DNA of 64,000 nt from Lucifuga dentata. Its lineage: Eukaryota > Chordata > Actinopteri > Ophidiiformes > Bythitidae. The stretch is taken from assembly GCA_014773175.1 (NCBI GenBank), contig VXCM01001470.1, positions 312,724-376,723 of the forward strand. Reading direction: 5' to 3'. The translations under genes were made by a program, and so were the position numbers. The notes beneath the pieces are model-generated. The model was not told the DNA's origin and made no database searches. It was given only the letters and a program-made list of their open reading frames with translations. Every line of letters starts with the position of its first letter. Positions within the stretch are counted from its first letter, which is position 1. This document shows, one piece after another, positions 35,001 to 48,059 of this stretch.

Positions 35001-38000
35001 GTGACATTAAACACACCATTTCCTTGAGAGTAGACTGCTGGTCTTAGTCTCCATATTATAAAGAAATAGTGCAGTACAACCTATAAAGAAACAATGCAAT
35101 CTGGCTTTACCTGGCTGACTGTATGTTTCTGTGTTTGTCATAGCGACCCTGACGATGAGGTTGCCAGCTTGGAATCGCCCTCTGGGAATTGTGGCACTCG
35201 CTCTTCTCATAGACTTCCTGTTAAGGACTGGAAGACCTCGCCACGGGGCTCACCTAAGCTGAAGAGGAAGAGCAAGAAAGATGACGGGTATGTTGATCTC
35301 TCGTATTAGAGAAATCACCGGGAGCTTTTATTTGGGGGGNGGGGGGGGGGGGTGTAATAATAAGTTAGAGATGATTTTGTTACTTGACAAGACGTGCTGT
35401 AGAGTTAAAAAAGTGTTCATGATTTCAGCTGCTTTTTAATATTCAAGAAATAACATCTGAAGGCTATGGAGAGCAAGGCTACCAGATTTTATTGGATCCT
35501 TGTGAGTGCAGCTGAACTCATGTAATGTCGACCAAAATATGGACTCAAATGAAAAATGAAATGCTGAATCCTACAAAAAGTTGAATGTACATTTACATCC
35601 CTGTCAACTCAGGTTTATATATATATAAAGCAATATGCAGGTACATATGCATGCCGTCAAAGGGCAAATGTGCATCTGCTCTCCTGTGAACGCTCATTTG
35701 CATACAGAGCTGCAGAAGGGAGATGGAGATTATACGGTTTGCATGGATGCATTTTGCTGACAATATGGAGGCTTCTGAGTTCTGCCATTCATTTAAGATT
35801 CAGCTTGTCACTAAAGATGTCATGCATTTGCTTTCTTTAAAAGTTGTTGATACTGGACAAATTTAGCAGTTCATCTTCCTAAGACTGCATCAGGAGAGGC
35901 TGACCAGTGTAAAACTGGCCAGTGTAAAGTTTAGGCTTAAAATCCCCGTTTCATTCATGTGATTTAATTGTAACTTGACTACACTCCTCAATGCCGACAG
36001 GCAAGGAAACAAAGTTATAACAGTAGTGGAAAATACAAAATATGAGCCTCTCAAGGCCTAATCCAAAGAAAAACATGTCTATGAGTAAGTGCAGAATCGA
36101 ATTTCTACATTGTTTCGGTCCAGTAGGTGGGGTAGGAATTGCGGAAAGGGACCCCATCATCGACGGATGGTCCTTGTCTAGGAAAAATGTGATAAATATT
36201 GCATTTTTAAGCGAGCACTAATACTGCAGTAATTGACTGACTTACTTGGACTGCTTGTTTTTTGTGCACTGAGAGCTTCATTACTCCTTTTTTTTGGTTC
36301 TGAGCAGGTTGCAGGCAACATCGCTGTCGGCTGTTTGACAACAGGGAAGCAATTAGTCGTACTTAAGTTCCTGGTAAAACGCAATTCAGTGCAGTTTTAT
36401 TTCCACTGCACCTCTGCCTGCTTCAAGTGGCAGAGCAAACAATATAGACAAACGTCTGCGGCTGCTGTCAAACTATCCATCGAGTTAATTCAGCATAAGT
36501 GAGTTAAAGTCACGCTGCTAAAGCCATATGGATAGACTGAGTAATTGTTGCTTTTATTAGTGCTGGAGTCTCTGGGGTCTTTGCATGCAGTAGAGATAAA
36601 GACAGGGTCATAACAACCTTGTAGCTCAGAAAACCTTGTTAGTAGTGATGAGCATCGAGAAGCATTTTTTTGCTGCAACCGAGTGGCTCACAATAAGCAT
36701 GACACTGCAAAGAACAGCCATTACTTTGTCTTTACTAAAACTCAGTGTCTGTAAATGAAGGCAAAAACTGTGGAACATCAACCCAGAGCTGTTAAGTTTC
36801 TCCAACAAGTTGTATTTACCCGTCAGATGCTTAATTTGTGCATTTCTTCTCATTGAAATGTCTGTGTACAGTATATCACACATATAAATGACAACTGGTG
36901 TGATTAGCTGTAAACTTCAGTATTTGATTAATTAATTTGAATGTTAAAGTTCACACACACTCTCTTCTTTCAGTGAATCCTCACAGTCCAGGCAAATGGA
37001 CTCCAGTCAGGTAAGCGATCACAATCTACGCTCCTTTGCTATTTTCTTTACGTCTTCAAACTTTTTAAATATCACAATGATAATCAACTAAACTTGAAGG
37101 TAATTTGCATTTTTAGAGGATTTGTGCTGTTGACATTCCCTTGGAAACAAATCGCATTTGACTTAAATTAGATTGGAACCTCAGCAGAATTGTCTATTTT
37201 CTCATCAATCAGTCACAAGATTTTGTTTAATCTTCCATGCTGAAACAACATTTTTAACACATTTAATACATGCATTCATAAACTAATTACATTCCCTGTC
37301 CATCTGACTGAGATATACAATTAGCTGTTGTGGATGTTGTAGATTTTTTAATTTCTTCATTGAAATTAATTATTCAGTACATATCATAAGTGTGTTGGCC
37401 TGTTATTGTTTGCTTTATGCTTGTTTATGTTCTGCCCTGCCGTGTGGAGTGGATCACACACTCCTTTCCGTGTGGACAGCGTGACAGCCTCCTTGTGTGT
37501 CTCTTCTGCATCTCCACACAGGTGAATGCAGAGGTGCAGGAGGAGTTGCTGATGCTTTTGCGTGGCCAGCAGAGGGAGCTAGTGGAGTTGCGCGGACAGA
37601 TCGAAGCCATGCAGAGCTCCATTATGGCCCAGGTGGAGCGCACGCTGGCCAATCACCGGGAGCAGGAACGTATCCTATCTGTGGGTCCTGTGGCAGGACA
37701 GTTTAGTCTGTGTGATTTCNCACCGGGAGCAGGAACGTATCCTATCTGTGGGTCCTGTGGCAGGACAGTTTAGTCTGTGTGATTTCCACTGCTTATGACA
37801 CCTGAGGAAGTAATCCCACTGCAGCATATCCGGAAGCACTGAAAAACCTGACTAAATGAATTATGAATTACACTAGGTTATCTAAATGCACAACCTTAAA
37901 TGAATATGAGTAAATTTAAATACAACATTTTAAGTCACGAATTCAAGTTTGAAAGCTTCAAATTGTTTTATTTTTTTGGGGTGCTCACAAACCAGTGACT

Positions 38001-41000
38001 ACATGATAGTCAATTTCCTAGACCTACATACAATTGCCATCACAACACGCATGCTGATTTGAATTATGAGCCTCTGCTGCCTGTTCTTGAGAGCCTTGAC
38101 CTCTTATGACCTCAGCGCGACGACTTGAGCGGATGCTGGCAGAGAGTCGGAATCAGCAGCAGCAGCTGCAGGAGCAGCTCGGCCAACAGCTCAGCCACAG
38201 TCTCAGCTCTGCCTTAACCAACAGAATGGACAAAGTGCTGCGGGACGAGATGAAGAAAACCGTCCCGCCAAGTAAGAAGGCACACATTACGATGCACATA
38301 TGCATGCGGTGAGACGCAAAAAGACAGAGCAGCAGAACCTCTGACACAGACCAAGGAGCAGCAGGTGACAGAAATGTACAAATGCTGTCGGCTACTAAGC
38401 ATTATGAAGTTAGATACGTCTTGGAAAAAATAGAGAAATCCTCACAGAGAAAGTGAAGATATAACGTGCCATGAACACAGTTCTAACTTTAATCACCACA
38501 AGCAGTGACCATTTTCATCTCTCTGCTGCATCACCCATCTCTCTATTTAGAAACAATTCATTGCTGTTGGCATTTGAAAGCTGATGTTTGGAGATGTCAA
38601 GGTCAACTTCATTGGTCTCCAAGGACAAATTTGGCTTAGCCATCAAGGTTGCTGTTCCATACACACCCACGTCTATTCTGCATTCAAACCTCAAATACAG
38701 CATCATTGAAAAAAAAAAAAGTGCCATGTGCTACAATACATTACTAGAGTAAAATCCACATTTCTGTTGATAAAAAAGTTAATAAATATGCAGGCTGTTG
38801 CGTAATCTATACAGTTCATATGAAGTATATCAACATGCCAAAGCTGTTACATGACACAATCACAATACCTATAATCACAATTAAATGACATCAGCTAATA
38901 TCCAATAGTAAGAAAACAAAAAAATTGATGATGATAAAAATAACCATGGAGCCTGTAGAAAGTAAGGTAGGCATAATGAGGGATAATAATCCTACATTAT
39001 ATTATGGTGTTGATTAACCCTTAATTTTGTTCAGTAATTTTGTTGAAAGTAATACCAGAGAGAATTTATACTTATTTGAATTACATTTTGGCAGCTGATC
39101 TGATGATAAAAGCTCATATTCTTTATGAAGTTCATGGTTTCAAATGTCAAACAGACGTACCGCCTCCACTTTGTTTTAGCTGCTTTTCCCGTCCCCACTG
39201 AAAGCTGGCTCTCATCCCACTGAAAGCAAACTCTTAGCTTCCTGAACGTTCGCAGTCCTCCCATTGAAGGCTGCTCACCTCCGAGCACTTGCTAATCCGT
39301 GCAACTTTTTTTTCTCTCCAGCTATATCTAAGAGCCTGGAGCCAGTGACAGGTCAGCTGAGTAGCACAGTTGCTGCAAAGCTGACTGCTGTGGAGGTTAC
39401 CCTGAAGGACAATGTCAGCAAGATGGTCAAATCAAAGGTAGGTTGTTGGCTCACTTCCCCCCCATCTGTCTGCATATTTTTTTTCTATCCTCTGCAGAGT
39501 AAGCACTACATTGTCTTTTAAAGCTTGATTAGCTATTAGCAAGCAGTTTGCACTTCATTAGTCTTCAGCTTTCCTCAATTACTGCTCTGTAGGAAAGTAT
39601 GAATGTTTTTAAAGCTCATCTCCTTTCCCTTCCCCTTCACTCCATTTTCCAGAACACCACAGATGCAATCGGGCGAGCAGCAGCCGAAGCAATGCAGGGG
39701 CCCATACAGGCAGCCTATAAAGACGCCTTCCAGAGCATTGTGCTGCCCGTTTTTGAGAAAGGATGCCAGTCGATGTTTGTGCAGATCAACGACAGCTTCA
39801 AGCAGGGCACGCAAGAATGTAAGTCAATCCAGGATACACAGCGGCGGAATTTATCAATGAGTCGATCGTGTTTGCGAAAAAAAGATGCGCCAAAATACAG
39901 TCAAGACATAAAGATGTACATAACAACAAACAAATCATTATTTAGCTGCATACTCAAATTGGATTTTAGATGAAAATATAAGCATGCAATAAACTAATTC
40001 CTTTTTTTTTTTTTTAAATGTACATTTTACGCATACAAAATTTTGTTGTCTTTGAGGAAATGCCCTTACATGTGTCTCTGAGACATTTTATTTTGACCCA
40101 CAAAAAAAACCCCAAAAACTACAAAGCTCATTAAGGGAGCCATCATCAAAAGATCAAACACTAACTCACGTCAGTCACTAAAAAAAAAAAAAAAAAAACN
40201 AAAAAAAAAAAAAAAAAAAACCTACTGACTGCCTGCTTATTTGATATCTTTGGGACTGAGGTTTATCTGCTACAAGGTATGTGTAACAACTGTAAATACT
40301 GACTTTTTAAAAATCAAACTCTGGATTGATCGCAGGAAGAATGATTTCACACCATTCCACGAAATGTCCACTCGTATAGTTTTGGAACAACACCTCGAGG
40401 CTGTGCTGGGCATTTCTGATGACTCTATTGACACGCTGTAATGATGTTTGTTCGATGCTGTCTCTTCTTTGTATGTAGCCCAGGGATCAGGGTTTGTTTA
40501 ACTAAAATAACATTAATCTGCATCGCTTTCAAAAAAGCAGCTTTTTAATGGCCACCGACGTGTTCGCAAGCAGCCTGTTCTTTCAGCTCATGCACACCTG
40601 CAAGCCGGCAGCTAGATATCTCGAAGAATTTACGAAGAATGTTATAATGAGCAAGTACAGGTTAAAAATAATTCTCTCAGAATGTGTGTGAGCGCTTGTC
40701 AGGCCGTTCAAATTTAAATTGCATCCACAAGGAAATTCAAGAGTTGGTTTTGTATGCAAATGTGGAGAGTAAATTCTTGCTACATTGACATCTGCAACTA
40801 CCACTTTGTACTGCTGTTTGTGTTAGACCTTCAACTATGTGTGTGTGTATGCAGGTGCACACATGCCAAATACACTGACTTAACAGTGTGTTAACTGCAT
40901 CTGTACAGGTTAATAACTACAATGATTTAGTAAAAAATCTTACTATTGCAAATCTTAAAATGTTGTTTTTTCAACACTGTCAGAGAGGCGTTGATTCAAT

Positions 41001-44000
41001 TCTATGGCAATTGTCGAGGCCACAGTTAATGTTGGTGTCATACTGGGTTCTAACATTTTTTTTTTTTTTTTTTTNTTTTTTTTTTTTTTTTTTGTTTCTG
41101 TCCTGCTCAGGTTTGTAAATATAGGTTGGTACAACACTAGAATTTTCAGTATAGTACTTTTTTGTGCATACTTTTTTGTGCATGTGTTTCTGTTGACCTT
41201 CTGCAGACATCCAGCAGCTAGAGGCCCACGTTAAGAACAAAAAGCAGAGAGAGCAGGAGTCACGAGACCCCGTGGTCGGCCAGCTGCAGCAGATGATCGA
41301 CAGCTTCCAAAGCTCCACTGATCAACTGACCAATAACATCACAACCACTGTCCGTGCTGAGGTTCAGCAGCAGATCCAGATGATGGTGGGAAAGTACGTA
41401 TCTGAGCTCTCCCTTATTGATCTCTCTGTTACTTGCTTTTGATCGGAAAGCTACGTTATTGTATCTTCTCTCTTGCATTCTAGCTGTTTTACTCATATTC
41501 AGAAGGAAGTGTTTCACCTCTGCCTTCTGAACTTTTGTCTGTTTTTTTCTCCATCCTTCATCATCATCTGGCATTCAGCTAAATTCTAATACATTGCTAA
41601 CAATGACCAGCATCGATATAAACAGACATTGCATACCAACACGATTTGCTGCTCTTATTGGATGTTCTGTCACATTGCAAAGACATGTTGTTTTATTGTT
41701 AACATTAAAAAAAAATGCCTGTTTGGTGGCCGTGCACGATCGATACTATGAGCACTCACTGTGAAGTTTCACTTAAAAAAAAAAGAATCCTGCCGTGATT
41801 GATCTGACAGTATTGATTGACAGTCCAAGGAGACATTTAGAATATCAGATATGCATAGCAGCAGATGTCTATGCCAGCAGTATTGGCCTTATTCACTGCT
41901 TATTGAGCAAATGCATAATGGATTGCAGAGTAGAAACAAGGAAAGCTTAACCCTGGGGCTAATGTAAGAACATAAATTCAATTGAGCCTCTTGTTCCCTA
42001 TTCAATTAATTTCACAGCCTCTGGAGTTTATAGATTTGTCGAGGGCGGAGCAGAGAGAAAGTAGTTGGCAAACTTAGTCTTTAAAAAAGTTAAATATCTT
42101 GGGAGGGAAAAACAAACACCACCTGGCTCTAAGGTCCATAAAATAGTTTGAACTTTAACCTACACGGGTGCTTTGTCTTTTGACAAAGTGGGAAAATTTG
42201 CCCGTGGCACAGCAGCATGGTAAATAATAATAATACATTTTATTTATAGGCACCTTTCATGGCACTCAAGAACACCTTACAGTAAAAACAAAACATCCAT
42301 CCATCCATTTTCTAAACCCGTTTGTCCTGTTGAGGGTCACAGGGGCGGGCTGGAGCCTATCCCAGCAGTCATAGGGTGAGAGGCGGGGTACACCCTGGAC
42401 AGATCGCCAGTCTATCGCAGGGCTGACACAGAGACAAACACATTCATGCTCTCATTCACACCTACTGGCAATTTAGAGTTCCCAATTCACCTGACATGCA
42501 TGTCTTTGGAGGTGGGAGGAAGCTGGAGTACCCGAAGGGAACCCACGCAGACACAGGGAGAACATGCAAACTCCACACAGAAAGGCCCTGCCCCGGCTGG
42601 GAATCGAACCCAGGACCTTCTTGCTGTGAGGCAACAGTGCTGACCACTGCGCCACCATGCAGCAAACTCAAAAACATTTAAAACAATGAAGACAAAAGAG
42701 GATAAAACATAAAACATATGACAGTTTACAGAGCATAGGCCAATTTGAACAGGTGTGGTTTGTGTGTTGAACATGGTGGTTTAAAATAATGAAGATTATA
42801 TTTCTGTCCTAATATTTCCTCTCCTATCCTTTCTCCCAGTTTGCAGGAGTCTATTCTGAGCCATGTGCAGCGGATTGTTAAAGCGGAGGTGAGCCTGGCG
42901 ATGAAGGAGCAGCAGGCAGTGGTCACCTCCAGCATCATGCAGGCCATGAGGTCTGCAGCCGGCACACCTGTCCCCACAGCACACCTCGACTACCAGACGC
43001 AGCAAGCCAACATACTGCAGCTCCTCCAGCAGGGCCAGCTCAACCAGGCTTTCCAGCAGGTACTGCGCGCGCACACACACACACATACATACAGGTGGTA
43101 TCAGTAGCAAGCCAAAATACTGCAGCTGCAGAGGAATCTTATTCTCTGACTGATAATGAATGCAACACCCCAGCACAACTGTTAATTTGTCAAAAAGCAT
43201 GTACCCAAGCACACACACACATGCACACATACATACATACACAGGTCCTTCCACGGGACTGCAAGACTCAGTAAACTAATATATATAGCAACTGATACAC
43301 TCAGTCATACTTGCAGATTACATTAGACTGTAATGGTCTAATGCTAATGGACTCTAATGGAACCCATAATACCAGTATGCTAGTATTCTTTCTCTCATCT
43401 AAGTTTCTGTGCACACACACACACACACACCCTCTCCACTTCTGTTCACTCTCTGTCACTTATTTAGTCATTGTCTGTGCACACACATAATGAATTTGGT
43501 TCTTAACGCATGAACTTAAGTCACACACTTTTAGTTTGATGTGCCTGTCACAAAATTTCCATGTTCAACCAGTTGTTGCGGCATGACAGCATGTTCCACT
43601 TTTTGTTGTCTGTTTAGATGTTTGTGTTATATTAGGATGGAGTTCAGCAGCATCTGTTGAATCTGATTCCAGCATCAAAACTGGACAGAAAATTTGAATC
43701 CTTTTAAATCTCTCATCAAATTAGTTTTGGTTTAGGTTTCAACAGGTTTAGTTTCAGCCGATATGTTCCAGAATGGAAGCATCTCTTGAACCCAAACCAC
43801 AGTGCCATACTTTAATGTTAACAGAAATGTGGTCACCAGGGGTTGAGTTTTTTTTAGTGTGTGTGTGTGTATTTCTTTCCTGTGGGAGGATTCCGACAGC
43901 TCTGCAGACAGAGATGCTCAACTGAAAGTGCCAAATGTTCATGTAAACAGCGTAATCTGAATAAACCCTAACACAGCAGCACCAACACACATTTTTTCCC

Positions 44001-47000
44001 TCTCTTTTCCTTCCAGGCTTTGTCAGCGACGGACCTGAACTTGGTCCTGTATGTGTGCGAGACCATCGACTCTCAGCAGGTGTTTGGTCAGCACCCCTGC
44101 CCCCTCAGCCAGCCTGTCCTGCTGTCGCTCATCCAGCAGCTCTCCTCCAACCTTACAACCCGCTCCGAGCTGAAAATCAGGTGAGGAAGCTCAATCGTTC
44201 ACTTCACATACTCGGCTACNTACAACCCGCTCCGAGCTGAAAATCAGGTGAGGAAGCTCAATCGTTCACTTCACATACTCGGCTACGGTTAACGGAGGAG
44301 GCCAGCGATGATTTCTCACTAATGTGCACATTTCCGCAATAGCAGCATCACCAGCACATGAATCTTAAGCGCGTCATCTGTCTTTGACTCCGTAAGTCAA
44401 ACCAATAGGTGAACACACTCACTTCCATGATTCAAATACACACACACACAAGGGAAAATTCTGTCATTGCAGTGTGAAGATACACATGTTGCAAAGGTAA
44501 CATATATCAGAATAGTAAATGAATGCTGACATAAGTTTTCCTACATTTGGGGTAAAAAATAAATAAATTAAGATAATGGCAGCGGTAGAATCATGACTTC
44601 TGGTGTTATTTGACGCCTGAAATGTTTTATGTTTATTAATTAAACCAAACTTTGATGACAGAAAGTTCAATATTATAGCTCCCCTCATCTACTTAATCAG
44701 TATACACTGCCTGGCCAAAAAAAAAGTCACCACCTGGATTTAACTAAACAAATAGGTAAGAGCCTTCCATTGTATAATTACTGCAGTGATTAATATATTG
44801 CAGCTGGCAACAAGTTATTAAACCCTAACTGATGCAGTGAGTAGTTGCTCATTTCTTAAACAGCCATGTTGGAAGACATATCATGTGGTCGTGGAAAAGA
44901 TGTTACTCTGTTTCAGAAGGGTCAAATTATTGGCCTGCATCAAGCAAAGAAAACAACTAAGGAGATTGCTGAAACTACTAAAATTGGGTTAAGAACTGGC
45001 ATTATTAAAGCCTGGAAGGATGTGCTGGAGAAGACTTTACGCAGCGGTCCGACTCTCCCACCATCAGTACAAGATCTTGGTGAAAAATTAATGCAACTCT
45101 GGACAGATATAAATGTTGTGACGTTGCATAAGCTTATCGAAATGATGCCATGGCAAATGCGTGCCGTAATCAAAGCTAAAGGCGGTCCAACGAAATATTA
45201 GAGTGTGTGACTTTTTTTTGGCCGGGCAGTGTATAAGAACAACTCAGGCCATCTCTGAGGCACGCTCTGATTTCAACTTTATCTATGTGATTATGTAACA
45301 TTACATTACATAACATAACATAACATTCCAGGATTTTTTTTTTTTAAATGTATTACAGTTTATATTTTTACTGTGTGCTGTCAAAAACATTTCATTAATC
45401 TCACTTTTAAATCAGTAGCTACAGTTACATGGACAAATATTTCTTCAACATGACTGAAATCATTCTGATTAGAGATTCCAACTTAACTGTTTATATGGAC
45501 GCTAAATAAAGTGATCCAATAAGATGTGCATTTACATGCCCCAAAGCATTTCATCACAATATAACTTGTTTGATGTGTGCAAAGTGCCTTCGCTTGCTGT
45601 GAAGCATTTAATCTGCTGGAAATACAGGAGAAGAAGTTTTTTTTTTCTAACGTTATTGAGAAAATTAAGTTCATTTATTCGTTCCATCAGTTAATACAGT
45701 TTTAAAGATGGACCCACATTTTGTCCTGGGAACAGTATTTGTGTTTCTGCTGTTGTTTCTAAGTAAGCAGCAATCTCAACGCAACGTCAGCTAACGTTAC
45801 CTCCACGTAGGGCAAACATACACAGAAAGAATAGATTTCTTCCAATCAGAGAGAAACTATCGGATTATCACATTAATGGTTATTAGGTGCTAATATTTTC
45901 CTATTGAACAGATTATGAAAGGACAAGATCGCGGATATAAGCGGCAGAAATGAGATTCCTCTGTAGGGTGTCTGGGCTCACTCTCAGGGACAGGGTGAGA
46001 AGCCCGGACATCCAGGAGGGACTCGGAGTAGAGCCGCTGCTCCTCCGCATCTAAAGGAGTCAGTTGAGGTANCGGACATCCAGGAGGGACTCGGAGTAGA
46101 GCCGCTGCTCCTCCGCATCTAAAGGAGTCAGTTGAGGTAGTTCAGGCACCTAGTTAGGATGCCCCCTGGTCGTCTTCCAGGCACATCCAACTGGGAAGAG
46201 GCCCCCGGGGAAGACCCAGGACACGCTGGAGGGATTACGTCTCCCAGCTGGCCTGGGAACACCTTGGAGTCCCCCAGGAGGACTTAGAGGGCCTGGCCGG
46301 GGACAGGGAAGTGTGGGCTGATCTGCTTAGTCTGCTGCCACCGCAACCCTGACCCGGATAAGCGGAAGATAATGGATGGATGGATGGATGGATGGATGGA
46401 TGGACAGATTATGAAAGGTTAAAACCACCCATCTCAACCTGATTGAAAATTCCTTCTGATCAGCCCGGATCGGGCCAGTTTCCTTCGATTGAGGTGGTTA
46501 CATGGGGCAATTTTATTCTGATTGGGCTATTATTCTGATTATTAGCGGAATATTAGGGTCCATGTAAACGCAGCCACAGTGCTGCATTGGTCAGACTCGT
46601 CGTGTAAAAAGTCCTTCTTGTTGGGCAGCATTTTTTTTGTTTGACTTGCAGGATATTGTTAGCCTGTGATACTTTCATGAAACGGTTTATTGTCTCAGTT
46701 TGATTTAAGACCTGTCTTCCGTAGCATAAGGCAAAGCTATGCACGTCTAATGGTGTTTTTCAGAAATATCATTGGGTTTAATGAATAATGTTTGAACTTT
46801 ATCAGCCGATTTGTCATTAAAAGGTTTAGTTTTAAGCTCCTTTTCTAACAAAGTGACAAAGCCCCAGTGAACATGGATGTTTTGTGTAGTCAAACACCGC
46901 GTGGGTGCTGAGCTAACCTTGATCAGTAATAAAGTAAATTTTTATATAAACCGTTCCTCCCCATCACATCTCCATTGGATCTCAATTATTCTCTGTCTCC

Positions 47001-48017
47001 CGAGTGTTAAATGGTGCTAAAGTGCTGACCCCCCCGTCCTCCGTCTGTAGGCACTGCTCGATGGCTGTTTGGGGAGCCCGCACGGTCCTGTGAACAGCAG
47101 TGCAATTTTCGGGATGCTCTCCATTGTCTGTTCTTTCTGTCCTTGTGTCTTTTTTCTTTCACTCACTCTCCCTTCTTTTCTCCCTCTTCTAGTCTTTCAT
47201 CAGTTTCTTTTCCACTTGTATTCTTTATTCTACACAAGACGCATTCCCCTCAGATAGCCCTCCCACTCCCACCCTCTTCTCTTTATGTTCCTTTCTCTCC
47301 TAAGTTTTACCATCCCTCCTCCCCTCCTGTTCATCCATACTAGCACCTTCTGCGAGCCCTTTTTTTTTTTTTTTTTTNTTTTTTTTTTTTTTTTATCAGC
47401 CAAGTCCCTTTACAGCTTCAGTCTGGGTCCACATCACCTGTCTGGTTCTGCGTTTACTTTGCACCTGCGTACCGCTGCTAATATTGCCCCCCGTGGTGCC
47501 ACTCTGCACCATCTGGACGGGGAGATAGAGGCAGTTTAGCTCCATCCAGAAATAGCAGGAAAGAGTAGAATAATGGTTGGATGGACTGTAGAAAGCAGCT
47601 TGAGAGTGTGGTAGACAGACACAAAACAAAGGGGAAATCAATTAGCTGAAATAGAGGCTTAGAAATGTGTTGGTTGTGAGAGAAAATGGATATTTTAATG
47701 GTTGAGAGTTTTTGTTTTGTTTTTCTCATGTCACAGGTGGCAATTTACATTGTTTTTTTTTTTTCTTAAGATAATAAAATCCTGACTTTGCAGTTAAAAA
47801 GTGTTTCTAAAGCTTTGCACAAGATGAGGGGTCTTTTTAATACTTAGAAAAATCCATAAAAGAAACTCAGAGAGAAAGCAGCAGCACTGAAGAGACCAGA
47901 GAGGCTGCCATCATTTCCAAAAACTGTGGGCCTGTTTCAGGGTCTTTAGCTGTTTCTAAAAGGACACTTTGGTGGTGTAAAAGGATGTGCTGGGCTCTGA
48001 ACGAGCATGAACATAAA

Positions 48018-48059
<42 letters not shown>

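Larger units (their letters stand above)
28418..35287 (+). other. edc4: edc4 exons 14-21: Ser/Pro-rich linker
   Basis: About residues 546-930 are low-complexity, rich in Ser, Pro, Thr and Asn. They contain conserved islands shared with human EDC4: KLMTPDAFMTPS (exon 15), ARSPDVISSAST (exon 18), DSMASAASALHLLSS (exon 18), PDITRETRNSL (exon 19) and the basic KLKRKSKKDDG (exon 21). The human poly-Ser run is replaced by shorter Ser/Asn stretches (exons 16-17). Confidence 0.8.
45418..46575. mobile_element. MITE with imperfect TIRs, split by a LINE insertion
   Basis: The left end GCTACAGTTACATGGAC and the complement of the right end, GCTGCGTTTACATGGAC, form an inverted pair. Both are followed by ATTCTGATTA-type subterminal motifs. 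Without the nested LINE piece, the element is about 670 bases. No coding sequence is present. Confidence 0.6.

Noticed and set aside
37654..37786. Tandem exon-end duplication in edc4 exon 23
   Set aside because: The copies are identical and separated by one N, as at eight other sites, so it is an assembly joint, not a gene duplication.
42600..42654. tRNA-like box A and box B on the minus strand
   Set aside because: They belong to the head of a SINE with a conserved body and GGATG tail; no acceptor stem or cloverleaf can be drawn, so it is not a tRNA gene.
42796..43254. 152-codon minus-strand open frame opposite edc4 exon 28
   Set aside because: It is the complement of a well-conserved coding exon and a CA repeat, with no recognisable protein.
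47285..47539. Open frames running through long T or A stretches (also near 6380, 14700, 28200, 41070, 50030, 50430, 50940)
   Set aside because: They encode poly-Phe or poly-Lys across homopolymer joints with N; there is no similarity or splice context.
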